A DNA stretch of 64,000 nt from Streptomyces sp. NBC_00459 (GTDB lineage: Bacteria; Actinomycetota; Actinomycetes; Streptomycetales; Streptomycetaceae), in assembly GCF_036013955.1 (NCBI RefSeq), contig NZ_CP107903.1, positions 1,984,001-2,048,000 of the forward strand, in the 5' to 3' direction. Numbering within the stretch: position 1 is the first letter of the stretch; each line of letters begins with the position of its first letter. The notes beneath the pieces were generated by a model. It saw nothing but the letters and a program-made list of their open reading frames with translations. It made no database searches and had not been told where the DNA came from. Positions 19,580-33,020 of the stretch are shown here, one piece after another. A program made the position numbers and the translations under genes.

Positions 19580-20614
19580 TCACAGCCCCAGCCGCGCCAG
19601 CGCCTTCCCCCCGTCCAACGCGCACACGCCGTCTCCCGCCGCCGTCCAGGCCGCCGCGCACAGCGCGCGAAGCCCGTCGAGCGCCTCCCCGTCGCCTGTC
19701 AGCTCCAGCCGCTCCTCCCCCGCCACAGCCGTCCAGCCCCCGCACCGGAACCCGCCGCCCGCGTCCGCCTCCGTCACCTCCGGCTGCCCGGTCAGCAGCC
19801 CCCTCAGGTCGGCGTCGACATAGGTGGGCCGGTGCTGCGGCGGCGCGGCCAGCAACTGCGCGCCGTCAGCCACTCCGGTCAGCACCAGCAGCGAGTCGAC
19901 CTCCCCGTTGAACGCGCCCTCGATGTCCGTGTCCAGCCGGTCCCCGACGACCAGTGGACGCTCGGCCCCGGTCCGCAGCACCGTCTCGCGGTGCATCGGC
20001 GGCAACGGCTTGCCCGCCACCTGGGGCTCGGCGCCGGTCGCGATGCGCACGACCTCGACCGCGGCCCCGTTGCCCGGCGCGATCCCGCGTGCGCTGGGGA
20101 TCGTCAGGTCGGTGTTGGACGCGAACCAGGGCACCCCGCGCGCGATGGCGTAGCACGCCTCCGCGAACCGCCCCCAGGGCAACTCGGGCCCGCCGTACCC
20201 CTGTACGACAGCCACCGGCGCGTCCTCGGCCGACTCGACGGGCTCCAGGCCGCGCTCGCGCAGCGCGACCCGCAGTCCCTCACCGCCGATCACCAGCACA
20301 CGGGCGCCCGCCGGCACCTGGTCGGCGATCAGCCGGGCCACGGCCTGCGCCGAGGTGATGACGTCCGAGCCCTCCGTCGCTATGCCCAGCTCGGTGAGGT
20401 GCTCGGCCACCGCGTCCGGCGTCCGCAGCGCGTTGTTGGTGACATAGGCGAGCCGCATCCCACCGTCCCGCGCGACCCCGAGCGACTCGACGGCGTGCAC
20501 GATCGCGTTGCCCCCCGCGTACACCACCCCGTCAAGGTCGAGCAGCGCCGTGTCGTACGCCTCACTGAGGGCCCGCGCACTGCCCTCGGGCCGCGTCCTG
20601 ACGGTCTGGCTCAT
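19580..20614 (-). CDS. HAD-IIA family phosphatase
   Basis: A 344-residue HAD phosphatase of the NagD/phosphoglycolate-phosphatase type. The nucleophile motif is LLDLDGVVYAG near residue 26, motif II is the TN pair in YVTNNALRTP, and motifs III/IV appear in AGKPLPPMH and VVGDRLDTDIEGA. The cap domain lies between motifs II and III. In Mycobacterium tuberculosis the corresponding gene next to tlyA-nadK-recN (Rv1692) encodes a glycerol-3-phosphate phosphatase; by position and family this one may do the same, which is inference. The C-terminal 70 residues form an extra domain. Confidence 0.9.
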   Translation of the reverse strand: MSQTVRTRPEGSARALSEAYDTALLDLDGVVYAGGNAIVHAVESLGVARDGGMRLAYVTNNALRTPDAVAEHLTELGIATEGSDVITSAQAVARLIADQVPAGARVLVIGGEGLRVALRERGLEPVESAEDAPVAVVQGYGGPELPWGRFAEACYAIARGVPWFASNTDLTIPSARGIAPGNGAAVEVVRIATGAEPQVAGKPLPPMHRETVLRTGAERPLVVGDRLDTDIEGAFNGEVDSLLVLTGVADGAQLLAAPPQHRPTYVDADLRGLLTGQPEVTEADAGGGFRCGGWTAVAGEERLELTGDGEALDGLRALCAAAWTAAGDGVCALDGGKALARLGL

Positions 20615-20687
20615 TGTGCATCGCTCCTCGTTCGACCGGCTTTCCCCAGATCATCCCCCATGCCACTGACAGCCCTACGATGCACCA

Positions 20688-21992
20688 ATGAACACTGCAG
20701 GTCCCGCGGACGTACCGGCTCGCATGGGCCTTCAACTGACCCCCTTCCGGGGCCTGCGCTACGACCCCGACCGGGTCGGCAGCCTGGCCGCCGTGACCTC
20801 CCCTCCGTACGACGTCATCGTGCGCCCGGACGGCCTGATACACCTCGAATCGGCCGACCCGCACAACATCGTCCGGCTGATCCTCCCCCAGGCGGCCACA
20901 CCGTCCATCCGCAACGAACAGGCGGCGGACACCCTGGACGACTGGCTGGCCGAGGGCATCCTGACCGCCGATCCCGAACCCGCCCTGTACGTCTACGAAC
21001 AGCGCGACACGACCGGGCACCTCCAACGCGGGGTCATCGGCGCCCTGCGCCTGTCGGAACCGTCGGAAGGCGTCGTCCTGCCGCACGAGGACGTCATGCC
21101 CCACGTGGTGGCGGAACGGGCGGCCCTGATGCGCGCCACCTACGCGAACCTCGAACCCCTCCTCCTGACCTACCGGAGCGACGACTCCGCCACGGTGTCT
21201 CCGTGCACCACGAGCGCGGTGGTCGAACGCACGGTCGCCCGCCCCCCGCTGCTCTCGACGACCACGGAGGACGGTTTCGGCCACCGCCTCTGGGCGATCA
21301 CCGACCCCGCCGAACTGGCCGGGATCCAGACGGACCTGACCCACCACCAGGCCCTGATCGCCGACGGCCACCACCGCTGGGCCACGTATCTGCGTCTACG
21401 CGCGGAGCACCCGTCCCCCAGCCCCTGGGACCACGGCCTGGTACTCCTCGTGGACACCGCCCGCTATCCCCTGCGCGTCCGCGCGATCCACCGCCTCCTG
21501 CACGGCCTCCCGGTCTCCGAGGCCCTGGCGGCCCTGGAGGGCCACTTCCGCGTACGTCGTCTGACGGCCCCGCTCCCCGAGGCTCTCACCGCCCTCGCGG
21601 AGGCGGCCACCGAGGGCAACGCCTACCTCCTGGCCGGCGACGGCGCCTTCCACCTCGTGGACCGCCCGGACCCTGCCCTCCTGGCCCGTACGATCCCGGC
21701 CGACCGCCCGCAGGGCTGGCGGACCCTGGACGCGACGGTCCTGCACGCCACGCTCCTGGACCACATCTGGCACATCCCCGAGGACTCACCGGCGCGCATC
21801 GCGTACATCCACGACACGGCGGCCACCGTCGAGAAGGCGGAACAGGACGGCGGAACGGCCGTCCTGATGCACCCGGTCCGCGAGCAGGTCGTACGCGACC
21901 TCGCCCGCCAGGGCGTGACGATGCCCCGCAAGTCGACGTCCTTCGGCCCCAAACCGGCCTCGGGCCTGGTCCTGCGCACGCTGTCGCACTGA
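20688..21992 (+). CDS. DUF1015 family protein
   Basis: A 434-residue protein of the DUF1015 family, recognisable from LQLTPFRGLRYDPDRVG, AVTSPPYDVI, NIVRLILP and the central LIADGHHRWATYLRLR. No catalytic function is established that I can name with certainty. The ATG at 20688 is preceded by TACGAT with a 6-base gap and no Shine-Dalgarno, so the mRNA is probably leaderless. It diverges from the HAD phosphatase and converges on the RGG/TPR gene, with a hairpin terminator between. Confidence 0.85.
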   Translation: MNTAGPADVPARMGLQLTPFRGLRYDPDRVGSLAAVTSPPYDVIVRPDGLIHLESADPHNIVRLILPQAATPSIRNEQAADTLDDWLAEGILTADPEPALYVYEQRDTTGHLQRGVIGALRLSEPSEGVVLPHEDVMPHVVAERAALMRATYANLEPLLLTYRSDDSATVSPCTTSAVVERTVARPPLLSTTTEDGFGHRLWAITDPAELAGIQTDLTHHQALIADGHHRWATYLRLRAEHPSPSPWDHGLVLLVDTARYPLRVRAIHRLLHGLPVSEALAALEGHFRVRRLTAPLPEALTALAEAATEGNAYLLAGDGAFHLVDRPDPALLARTIPADRPQGWRTLDATVLHATLLDHIWHIPEDSPARIAYIHDTAATVEKAEQDGGTAVLMHPVREQVVRDLARQGVTMPRKSTSFGPKPASGLVLRTLSH

Positions 21993-21999
21993 AACGCGA

Positions 22000-22032
22000 A
22001 AGGGCGGGACCCCTTACCGGGATCCCGCCCTT
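22000..22032. terminator. Hairpin between convergent DUF1015 and RGG/TPR genes
   Basis: Inverted repeat AAGGGCGGGACCCC / GGGATCCCGCCCTT with one mismatch and a 5-base loop, between the two stop codons. It can serve both strands. Confidence 0.7.
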
Positions 22033-22048
22033 CACCGATTACCGCAGG

Positions 22049-24526
22049 TCAGCGCTTGTCGCCCTCGACTTCGTCCGAAGGACTGTCGTCAGAGTCGTCG
22101 CTGTCGTCAGCGGATTCAACCGTTACCACCGACTCGACAGCCTCGGTGGCGTCGACAGCCTCGGTGGCGTCGGCAGACTCGACCTCAAGGGACTCGACGC
22201 TCTTGTCGTCAAGGTCGCTCTCATCCCCGTCCTCGTCGCCCTCCGCGTCCGCGTCGGCGTCCTCCTCGTTCTCGTCGAAGGCGTCGACGAACTCCACGCC
22301 GTCCAGCTCGGCGAGCCGGTCGGAGGCGTTCGTGCTGCCGTCCTTGTCGGACTCTACGGCCTTGGCGAACCACTCCCGCGCCTCGTCCTCGCGCCCGGCG
22401 GCGAGCAGGGCGTCGGCGTAGGCGTACCGCAGGCGCGCGGTCCACGGCTGTACGGAGTTGGAGGCCAGCTCCGGACTCTGCAGGGTCACGATGGCCGCGT
22501 CGAGCTGATCCATGTCGCGCCGGGCGCCGGCCGCGACGAGCCGCATCTCGACCTGCCCCGCCTTGTCCAGCTTGTGCACCTCGGGCGCCCCGGCCATCTC
22601 GAGCGCCTTCTCGGGCCGCCCGAGCCCACGCTCACAGTCGGCCATGACGGGCCACAGTTCGACGTTCCCGGTCATCCGCCGAGCCGCACGGAACTCGGCC
22701 AGCGCCTCGCTGTACTTCTGGTTCGCGTAAGCGGCGAACCCGGCCGCCTCTCGTACGGCGGCCACGCGCGAGGCCAGTCGCAGAGCCACCCGCGAGTACC
22801 CGTAAGCACCTTCGGGGTCCTCGTCGATGAGACGGGCGACCATCACCAGGTTCTTGGAGACCTCTTCCGCCAGCCCCTTGGGCAGGCTCATCAGCTCCTG
22901 GCGTACGTCCTTGTCGATCTCGTCGCCCGTGACGTCCTCGTGGATGGGCAGCCGCTTGATCGGCTCCCGGTCGCGGTCACGCTCGTCGCGGAACCCGCCG
23001 CCACGCCGGTCATCGCCCCGGCTGTCGTCACGCCCCCGGTATCCGCCGCCGCCGGCGGGGCGACCTCCACGGTCGTCACGCCCACGGAAGCCACCGCCGG
23101 TGGGACGGCCACCTCGGTCGTCACTCCGCCCACGGAACCCACCACGATCATCGTCACGCCGAACAAAGCCGCCGCGGTCACCACGGTTGTCGTCCCGGCC
23201 ACGGCTGTCGTCCCGACTGAAGCCACCACGATCGCCTTCACGGCGGTCGTCATCACGCCGGAATCCACCACGGTCGCCACGGTTGTCGTCCCGGCCACGG
23301 AACCCACCGCCGCTTCCGGCTGAACTGCCCCCGCGGTCATCCTCTCGGCGGAAACCGCCGCGGTCACCCCGGTTGTCGTCGCGACGGAACCCGCCACCAC
23401 CGGCGGGACGGCCACCTCGGTCGTCCTGACGGTCGTCTCGACGGGGGAACCCACCGCCGGCCGGACGGCCACCACGGTCGTCACTCCGCCCACGGAACCC
23501 ACCACGATCATCATCACGCCGGAAGCCGGAACGCTCCCCGTCCCGACGGTCGTCGCGCCGGTCATCGCGACGGGGGGCTGCCGGCCGGTCATCACGCCCA
23601 CGGAAGCCACCGCCGGCGGGACGGCCACCGCGGTCGTCCTGACGGTCGTCCCGACGGGGGAACCCACCGCCGGCCGGACGGCCACCACGGTCGTCACTCC
23701 GCCCACGGAACCCACCACGATCATCATCACGCCGGAACCCACCGCGGTCACCGCGATCGTCTTCCCGACGGAACCCGCCACCACCGGCCGGACGACCACC
23801 GCGGTCGTCCCGACGGGCAAAACCACCACCAGCGGGACGACCGCCACGGTCGTCACTGCGCCCACGGAACCCACCACGGTCGTCGTCACGCCGGAACCCA
23901 CCGCGGTCACCGCGATCGTCTTCCCGACGGAACCCGCCACCGCTGGCGGGACGGCCACCGCGGTCGTCCTGACGGTCGTCCCGACGGGGGAACCCACCGC
24001 CGGCCGGACGGCCACCACGGTCGTCACTCCGCCCACGGAACCCACCACGATCATCATCACGACGAACGAAGCCGCCGCGGTCACCGCCACCACCACGGTT
24101 GTCGTCCCGACGGAAAGCGGGACGGTCCCCTCGGTCGTCACGACGGGGTCCCGCCGGACGGTCCGAGCGCTCCGGCCGGTCCGAACGGTTGTCACGCTGG
24201 AACGCGGGACGAGCCCCGCGATCTCCGTCACGGCGATCGTCGCGGCGCGGAGAGCTGCCGCGCTCACCACGGTTGTCGTCGCGACGGAAACCTCCGCCGG
24301 CGGGCCGCTCACCCCGGTCGTCACGACGGGGGGCAGCCGCGGGCCGGTCGTCACGGCGACCGTAACCACCCGTCGGTCGGCTCCCACGGTCGGACCCACC
24401 ACGGTCGTCGCGGCGGTCGTTGTCACGGCGCGGAGCCCCTCGGTATCCGCCACGATCGCCGCGGTCACCACTGTCCCGGCGGCGCTGGTCGCGCTCCGGG
24501 CGCTCGTCGGGAGAGTTGGTGGACAT
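22049..24526 (-). CDS. RGG-repeat protein with TPR-like core and acidic tail
   Basis: An 825-residue protein in three parts. Residues 1 to about 520 are a low-complexity region made almost only of Arg, Asp, Gly and Pro with Phe or Tyr, built from DDRGGF, RGRSDDRGG and RPAGGGF blocks; a 24-residue unit recurs five times. Residues about 521-740 are helical and TPR-like (KRLPIHEDVTGDEIDKDVR, LPKGLAEEVSKNLVMVARLI, EAAGFAAYANQKYSEALAEF, ELWPVMADCERGLGRPEKAL). The last 80 residues are strongly acidic (DENEEDADADAEGDEDG, then SADDSDDSDD). RGG regions bind RNA and drive condensation in many proteins; that this one does is inference. It starts about 80 bases downstream of the rRNA terminator hairpin and in the same direction. 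ATG at 24526 has AGTCACCC-like sequence but a good AGGAGT 8 bases upstream. Confidence 0.85.
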   Translation of the reverse strand: MSTNSPDERPERDQRRRDSGDRGDRGGYRGAPRRDNDRRDDRGGSDRGSRPTGGYGRRDDRPAAAPRRDDRGERPAGGGFRRDDNRGERGSSPRRDDRRDGDRGARPAFQRDNRSDRPERSDRPAGPRRDDRGDRPAFRRDDNRGGGGDRGGFVRRDDDRGGFRGRSDDRGGRPAGGGFPRRDDRQDDRGGRPASGGGFRREDDRGDRGGFRRDDDRGGFRGRSDDRGGRPAGGGFARRDDRGGRPAGGGGFRREDDRGDRGGFRRDDDRGGFRGRSDDRGGRPAGGGFPRRDDRQDDRGGRPAGGGFRGRDDRPAAPRRDDRRDDRRDGERSGFRRDDDRGGFRGRSDDRGGRPAGGGFPRRDDRQDDRGGRPAGGGGFRRDDNRGDRGGFRREDDRGGSSAGSGGGFRGRDDNRGDRGGFRRDDDRREGDRGGFSRDDSRGRDDNRGDRGGFVRRDDDRGGFRGRSDDRGGRPTGGGFRGRDDRGGRPAGGGGYRGRDDSRGDDRRGGGFRDERDRDREPIKRLPIHEDVTGDEIDKDVRQELMSLPKGLAEEVSKNLVMVARLIDEDPEGAYGYSRVALRLASRVAAVREAAGFAAYANQKYSEALAEFRAARRMTGNVELWPVMADCERGLGRPEKALEMAGAPEVHKLDKAGQVEMRLVAAGARRDMDQLDAAIVTLQSPELASNSVQPWTARLRYAYADALLAAGREDEAREWFAKAVESDKDGSTNASDRLAELDGVEFVDAFDENEEDADADAEGDEDGDESDLDDKSVESLEVESADATEAVDATEAVESVVTVESADDSDDSDDSPSDEVEGDKR
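22990..24420 (-). repeat. Degenerate tandem repeats coding the RGG region
   Basis: The DNA coding for the RGG region contains long near-identical copies, for example around 23120, 23500, 23720, 23860 and 24030 (sequence on the plus strand beginning CACGGAACCCACCACGATC or close to it). The five copies keep both protein and DNA similarity, pointing to recent duplication. Confidence 0.8.
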
Positions 24527-24604
24527 GATGGGTGACTCCTGTCATCGGTACCGCAAGTCATTCTCGCGCAGCCGACTAGCCGGCGCGCTACGGGCAGTGT
24601 GCTT

Positions 24605-24660
24605 GTTGAAAAAACAAAAGGACCCCTGGTCCCAGCGTGAACGCTGGGACCAGGGGTCCT
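24605..24660 (-). terminator. Rho-independent terminator of the rRNA operon
   Basis: Perfect 19-bp inverted repeat (24619-24637 with 24642-24660) with a 4-base loop. On the minus strand it is followed by TTTTGTTTTTT. It lies just downstream of the 5S gene. Confidence 0.92.
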
Positions 24661-24670
24661 CCAAAGATTG

Positions 24671-24787
24671 TTCGGCGGCGTCCTACTCTCCCACAGGGTC
24701 CCCCCTGCAGTACCATCGGCGCTGAAAGGCTTAGCTTCCGGGTTCGGAATGTAACCGGGCGTTTCCCTCACGCTATGACCACCGAAA
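24671..24787 (-). rRNA. rrf: 5S ribosomal RNA
   Basis: On the minus strand the gene begins TTTCGGTGGTCATAGCGTG and ends GGAGAGTAGGACGCCGCCG, with CCCGGTTACATTCCGAAC inside, the Streptomyces 5S pattern. Ends are estimated within about 2 bases. Last gene of the 16S-23S-5S operon. Confidence 0.95.
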
Positions 24788-24853
24788 CCCTATTGGTTTC
24801 GAGCGAACAAGCACACTTTTCAGTTGGATGTTCCAGCTCAAAAGCCGACAACG

Positions 24854-24890
24854 GTCGTTGTCTCAGAACTAACACAGTGGACGCGAGCAA
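24854..24890 (-). repeat. 3' arm of the 23S processing stem
   Basis: This stretch just after the 23S 3' end is an inverted copy of 28021-28056 just before its 5' end, with two mismatches and one length difference. In the transcript the two flanks would pair over about 36 bp, forming the base of the 23S loop that RNase III cuts. Confidence 0.8.
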
Positions 24891-24894
24891 CTGA

Positions 24895-29863
<4,969 letters not shown>

Positions 29864-30367
29864 ATGTCAACCCGTAATCGGGTCACACCACGAGAGCGGA
29901 ACAGTCAAGCGGAATAAGCCCGACCGTTCACAGCGTCCTCGCTGTGTTTACTGCTTCAAAGGAACCTCGCCCTCCCGAACGGGAGAGACGGGGTATCAAC
30001 AAACTTGGCGTTGATTTTTGGCACGCTGTTGAGTTCTCAAGGAACGGACGCTTCCTTCGTACTCACCCTCTCGGGCTTTCCTCCGGGCAGTTTCCCTTCG
30101 GTCTTGCGTTTCCGACTCTACCAGACCGTTTTCCGGTCCGATTCCCTGTCGGCGGGATTGCCTCCGGCTTTTCGGCTTTCGCCTGTCGGCCTTTCGACAT
30201 TCACTACGTTAGCCGATTCCCTCGGCAACTCATAATCGAGTTCCACGCGTTTGCAATTCGGTGTGCAGGCACGCCGAAATTGCCCCCGCTGAGAGGGAGT
30301 CGTAGGTAGTGGGTTGGCCACTTCCGGCTGCAGGCGATCGCCGTACCCGGTTCAAGCGGCTCGGGCT
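29864..30367 (-). promoter_or_regulatory. rRNA operon leader with further promoter-like and boxA-like elements
   Basis: About 500 bases without a protein gene. On the minus strand it contains the element CCTTGAGAACTCAACAGCG (around 30020-30045), the region that in actinobacteria holds the boxA-like antitermination and processing signals. Upstream, TAACGT (around 30205-30210) and TAGAGT (around 30117-30122) look like -10 boxes of additional rRNA promoters, as Streptomyces rrn operons typically have several. Inverted repeats such as CCTCCCGAACGGGAG near 29970 can fold. Confidence 0.6.
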
Positions 30368-30396
30368 ACATTACGGACCCCCCAAGGGCTCGTCAA
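30368..30396 (-). promoter_or_regulatory. Upstream rRNA promoter, near-consensus
   Basis: On the minus strand TTGACG, a 17-base spacer and TAATGT: a good housekeeping-sigma promoter facing the 16S gene. Its -35 box overlaps the stop codon of the DNA glycosylase gene on the same strand. Confidence 0.65.
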
Positions 30397-31034
30397 GTTG
30401 AGCGACGACGGGGCGCATGAGCTCGATAAGGGCTCACCGTAGGGTCGTTGATGATCCAGAAGCGCCACGGGTGGACGCCTCCGTCGCCGGCCACGCCGGT
30501 GCGCGGACCGACGCCCACCTGCTCGGAGCCGACAGGGGTGCCGGTCAGGATCGTGATCGGCGCGGCCCCGGCGGAGCAGGCGTCCGTACCGTCGAGAGTC
30601 CTGTCCACACCCAGGGCTGTAGCCAGGCGAGCCGGGCCTTTGGCCAGTTCCTTGTCGTTTCGGGCTGAAATTCGACGTTTGCGAGCGAGTTCGGCGCCCG
30701 TGATGATCTCGCCGGCCCGGAGCAGGATCCCGCTTGCCGTGCCCTCGGGGCCGCACACCAGGTTCATGCAGTGCCACATGCCGTAGGTGAAGTAGACGTA
30801 CACATGTCCGGGCGGACCGAACATCACGCTGTTGCGGGGTGTGGGTCCGCGATAGGCGTGGGAGCCGGGGTCGTTCGGGCCGTCGTACGCCTCCACCTCT
30901 GTGAGGCGCAGTTCGATCGGACCGTCCGGGGTGGTGCGTACGAGGACGCGGCCCAGGAGGTCGGGGGCCACCTCCAGTACCGGCCGGTCGAAGAACTCCC
31001 TGGGGAGAGGCGTACGGTCAGCGGGCGCGATCAT
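30393..31034 (-). CDS. DNA-3-methyladenine glycosylase (AAG/MPG family)
   Basis: A 213-residue base-excision glycosylase that removes alkylated purines. It shows [30 protein letters not shown] (with the catalytic Glu in VEAY), [20 protein letters not shown] and [20 protein letters not shown], all family hallmarks, and ends [12 protein letters not shown] then WIINDP. Length is normal. It lies directly upstream of the rRNA operon and in the same direction, and its 3' end carries the -35 box of an rRNA promoter. On its 5' side an insertion sequence follows after about 70 bases. Confidence 0.94.
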   Translation of the reverse strand: MIAPADRTPLPREFFDRPVLEVAPDLLGRVLVRTTPDGPIELRLTEVEAYDGPNDPGSHAYRGPTPRNSVMFGPPGHVYVYFTYGMWHCMNLVCGPEGTASGILLRAGEIITGAELARKRRISARNDKELAKGPARLATALGVDRTLDGTDACSAGAAPITILTGTPVGSEQVGVGPRTGVAGDGGVHPWRFWIINDPTVSPYRAHAPRRRST

Positions 31035-31104
31035 GCCGTCCGAGCGTAGTGCAGTGTGTCTCGGCGAACGGGGTGGTCAGGAAGCGTCCGCCTTGCCAGG
31101 GTTA

Positions 31105-31126
31105 GGCCGTTTCTGATGGCTCTTGG
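31105..31126 (+). repeat. Left terminal inverted repeat of the IS
   Basis: Starts GGCCGTTTCTGATGGCTCTT; pairs with 32088-32109 with one mismatch at position 3. Confidence 0.9.
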
Positions 31127-31168
31127 TGGGCTGGGTGGATCTCGGGGTCGACCGGGCAGGACGTTCGT

Positions 31169-32112
31169 ATGGTGCGGCGACATGAGCTCACGGACGTGCA
31201 GTGGCAGCGGATCGAGCCTCTTCTGCCCGACAACGGCAGACCGGGCGGGCAGTGGGCGGATCACCGCAGGGTGATCAACGGGGTGCTGTTCCGGGCCCGG
31301 ACCGGGGTGCCCTGGCCGGACCTGCCGGAACGGTACGGTCCCTGGCAGACCGTCTATGAACGGCATCGCCGCTGGTCGGCCGACGGCACCTGGCGGGCCA
31401 TCCTCCAGGAGCTGCAGATCGAGGCGGATGCCGGTGACCCGGACGCGGCGCTCGCCCGCGAGGAGTCCCGGCAGGAGTGGGCGGTGAACATCGACTCGAC
31501 CTCCTGCCGGGCGCATCAGCACGCGGCCGGAGCGCCCCGCAAGCTCCCGGCCGACCACCCGCAAAAGGGGGCGGGACGCGTGAGGAGGCCGATGGGCGTG
31601 AGGCGTTGGGGCGCTCGCGGGGCGGGCTGACCAGCAAAGTCCATCTGCTCTCCGACGACCGGGCCCGCCCCCTGCACTGGCTGACCTCGCCCGGGCAGCG
31701 CGGTGACAGCCCGATGTTCGCCCCGGTCCTGGACGGCTTACGCATCCGGCGCCGTGGACCGGGCCGCCCGCGCAGCCGGCCGGACCGGGTGCGCGGTGAC
31801 AAGGCGTACTCCAGCCGCGACAACCGCGCCTACCTGCGACGGCGCGGCATCAAAGCCACCATCGCGCAGCCCGACGACCAGCGGGCCCACCGCAGGAACC
31901 GCGGACGCTCCGGCGGCCGGCCCCCGGCCTTCGACAAGACCCAGTACCGCCGCCGCAACGCGGTCGAACGGTGCATCAACAAGTGGAAGCAGTTCCGCGC
32001 GGTGGCTACCCGGTACGACAAACGCGACTACATCTTCAACGGCACCCTCACCGTCACCGCGATCGTCATCTGGCTCCGCGACACCGTCCAAGAGCCATCA
32101 GAAACGACCTAG
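31169..32112 (+). CDS. IS5-family transposase made by -1 frameshift
   Basis: Two overlapping reading frames: 31169-31630 and a frame that can be read from about 31477 to 32112. The first frame has LTDVQWQRIEPLLPDNGRPG and a DUF4096-like domain, then VNIDSTSCRAHQHAAG with the first catalytic Asp. The second frame has GLTSKVHLLSDDRARPLHW, VRGDKAYSS (second Asp), and RNAVERCINKWKQFRAVATRYDK (catalytic Glu). A slippery A-AAG-GGG at 31564-31570 lies in the overlap in the right phase to join them into a protein of about 314 residues. All three DDE residues are present, so it may be active. The TAG stop uses TA of the target duplication and the next flanking base. Confidence 0.88.
32088..32109 (-). 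repeat. Right terminal inverted repeat of the IS
   Basis: On the minus strand it reads GGTCGTTTCTGATGGCTCTT. The transposase reading frame runs through it to the boundary. Confidence 0.9.
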
Positions 32113-32185
32113 GGCGGAACCGGTCACGGTCGGATCGCGTTTCTAAGGATCAAGGGATCGCAAGGATCGCTGGAGAAGGAGAGAC

Positions 32186-32968
32186 ATGGCGTTCAAGAAG
32201 CTGCTCGCGAGCCTGGGTGCCGGTGGGGCTTCGGTCGAGACGGTGTTGACAGAGGTCAACGTCGTTCCGGGCGGTGTCGTCCAGGGTGAGGTGCGGATCC
32301 AGGGCGGTTCCGTCAACCAGCAGATCGAAGGGCTGTCCGTCGGGCTCCAGGCCAAGGTCGAGGTCGAGGGCGGCGACCAGGAGTACAAGCAGGACATCGA
32401 GTTCACGAAGTTGCGGCTGGGCGGTGCCTTCGAGGTTCAGGCCGGTGCCGTGCACGTCGTGCCGTTCGGGCTGGAGATCCCGTGGGAGACGCCGGTCACG
32501 ATGATCGACGGTCAGGCGCTGCGCGGTATGCACATCGGAGTGACCACCGAGCTGGCGATCGCGCGCGCCGTCGACTCCGGTGACCTGGACCCCATCAACG
32601 TGCACCCCTTGCCCGCGCAGAAGGCGATCCTGGACGCCTTCGTCCAGTTGGGCTTCCGGTTCAAGAACGCGGACCTGGAGCGCGGGCACATCCGCGGTAC
32701 GCGGCAGAAGCTTCCCTTCTACCAGGAGGTCGAGTTCTTCCCGCCGGCGCAGTACCGGGGCCTCAACCAGGTCGAGCTGAGCTTCGTCGCCGACGAGCAC
32801 GCGATGGACGTCGTGCTGGAGATGGACAAGAAGCCCGGTCTGTTCAGCGAGGGCAGCGACACCTTCCGGTCGTTCCAGGTGGGCCTGCACGACTACCAGG
32901 CCACGGACTGGGCGGCGTACCTGAACCAGTGGCTGGCCGAGGTCGGCAGCAAGCGCAGCTGGTTCTAG
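32186..32968 (+). CDS. Sporulation-control protein Spo0M (arrestin-like)
   Basis: A 260-residue Spo0M family protein with an arrestin-like beta fold. It begins [20 protein letters not shown] and continues with [27 protein letters not shown] and GTTEL-type strands; the C-terminus has [15 protein letters not shown]. In Bacillus, Spo0M affects sporulation onset and the cytoskeleton; the Streptomyces role is not known to me. AGGAGA lies upstream of the ATG. An IS ends 77 bases upstream, so the original promoter may be displaced or replaced. Confidence 0.9.
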   Translation: MAFKKLLASLGAGGASVETVLTEVNVVPGGVVQGEVRIQGGSVNQQIEGLSVGLQAKVEVEGGDQEYKQDIEFTKLRLGGAFEVQAGAVHVVPFGLEIPWETPVTMIDGQALRGMHIGVTTELAIARAVDSGDLDPINVHPLPAQKAILDAFVQLGFRFKNADLERGHIRGTRQKLPFYQEVEFFPPAQYRGLNQVELSFVADEHAMDVVLEMDKKPGLFSEGSDTFRSFQVGLHDYQATDWAAYLNQWLAEVGSKRSWF

Positions 32969-33020
32969 TAGCGTCCGATACGACTACAGATCCGCCCCCG
33001 TCCCACCAGGAGGTACCGAG

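Larger units (their letters stand above)
31105..32109 (+). mobile_element. IS5-type insertion sequence, about 1005 bp
   Basis: Bounded by 22-bp terminal inverted repeats with one mismatch (GGCCGTTTCTGATGGCTCTT and GGTCGTTTCTGATGGCTCTT plus GG). The flanks show TA on both sides (31103-31104 and 32110-32111), consistent with a 2-bp target duplication. It carries one transposase in two overlapping frames. It looks complete and lies between the DNA glycosylase gene and spo0M. Family assignment is by transposase type. Confidence 0.9.

Noticed and set aside
19337..23323. Very long plus-strand reading frame opposite the HAD, DUF1015 and RGG genes
   Set aside because: A GC-rich shadow: it runs against or out of frame with three genes with clear family matches and shows only composition-driven residues.
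22990..24420. Regular repeats resembling a CRISPR array
   Set aside because: Repeats are in frame, vary in length and code for a continuous protein; no cas genes and no unique spacers.
31169..32112. Transposase as a decayed pseudogene
   Set aside because: The single frame change coincides with a slippery heptamer in the right phase, and repeats and catalytic residues are intact.
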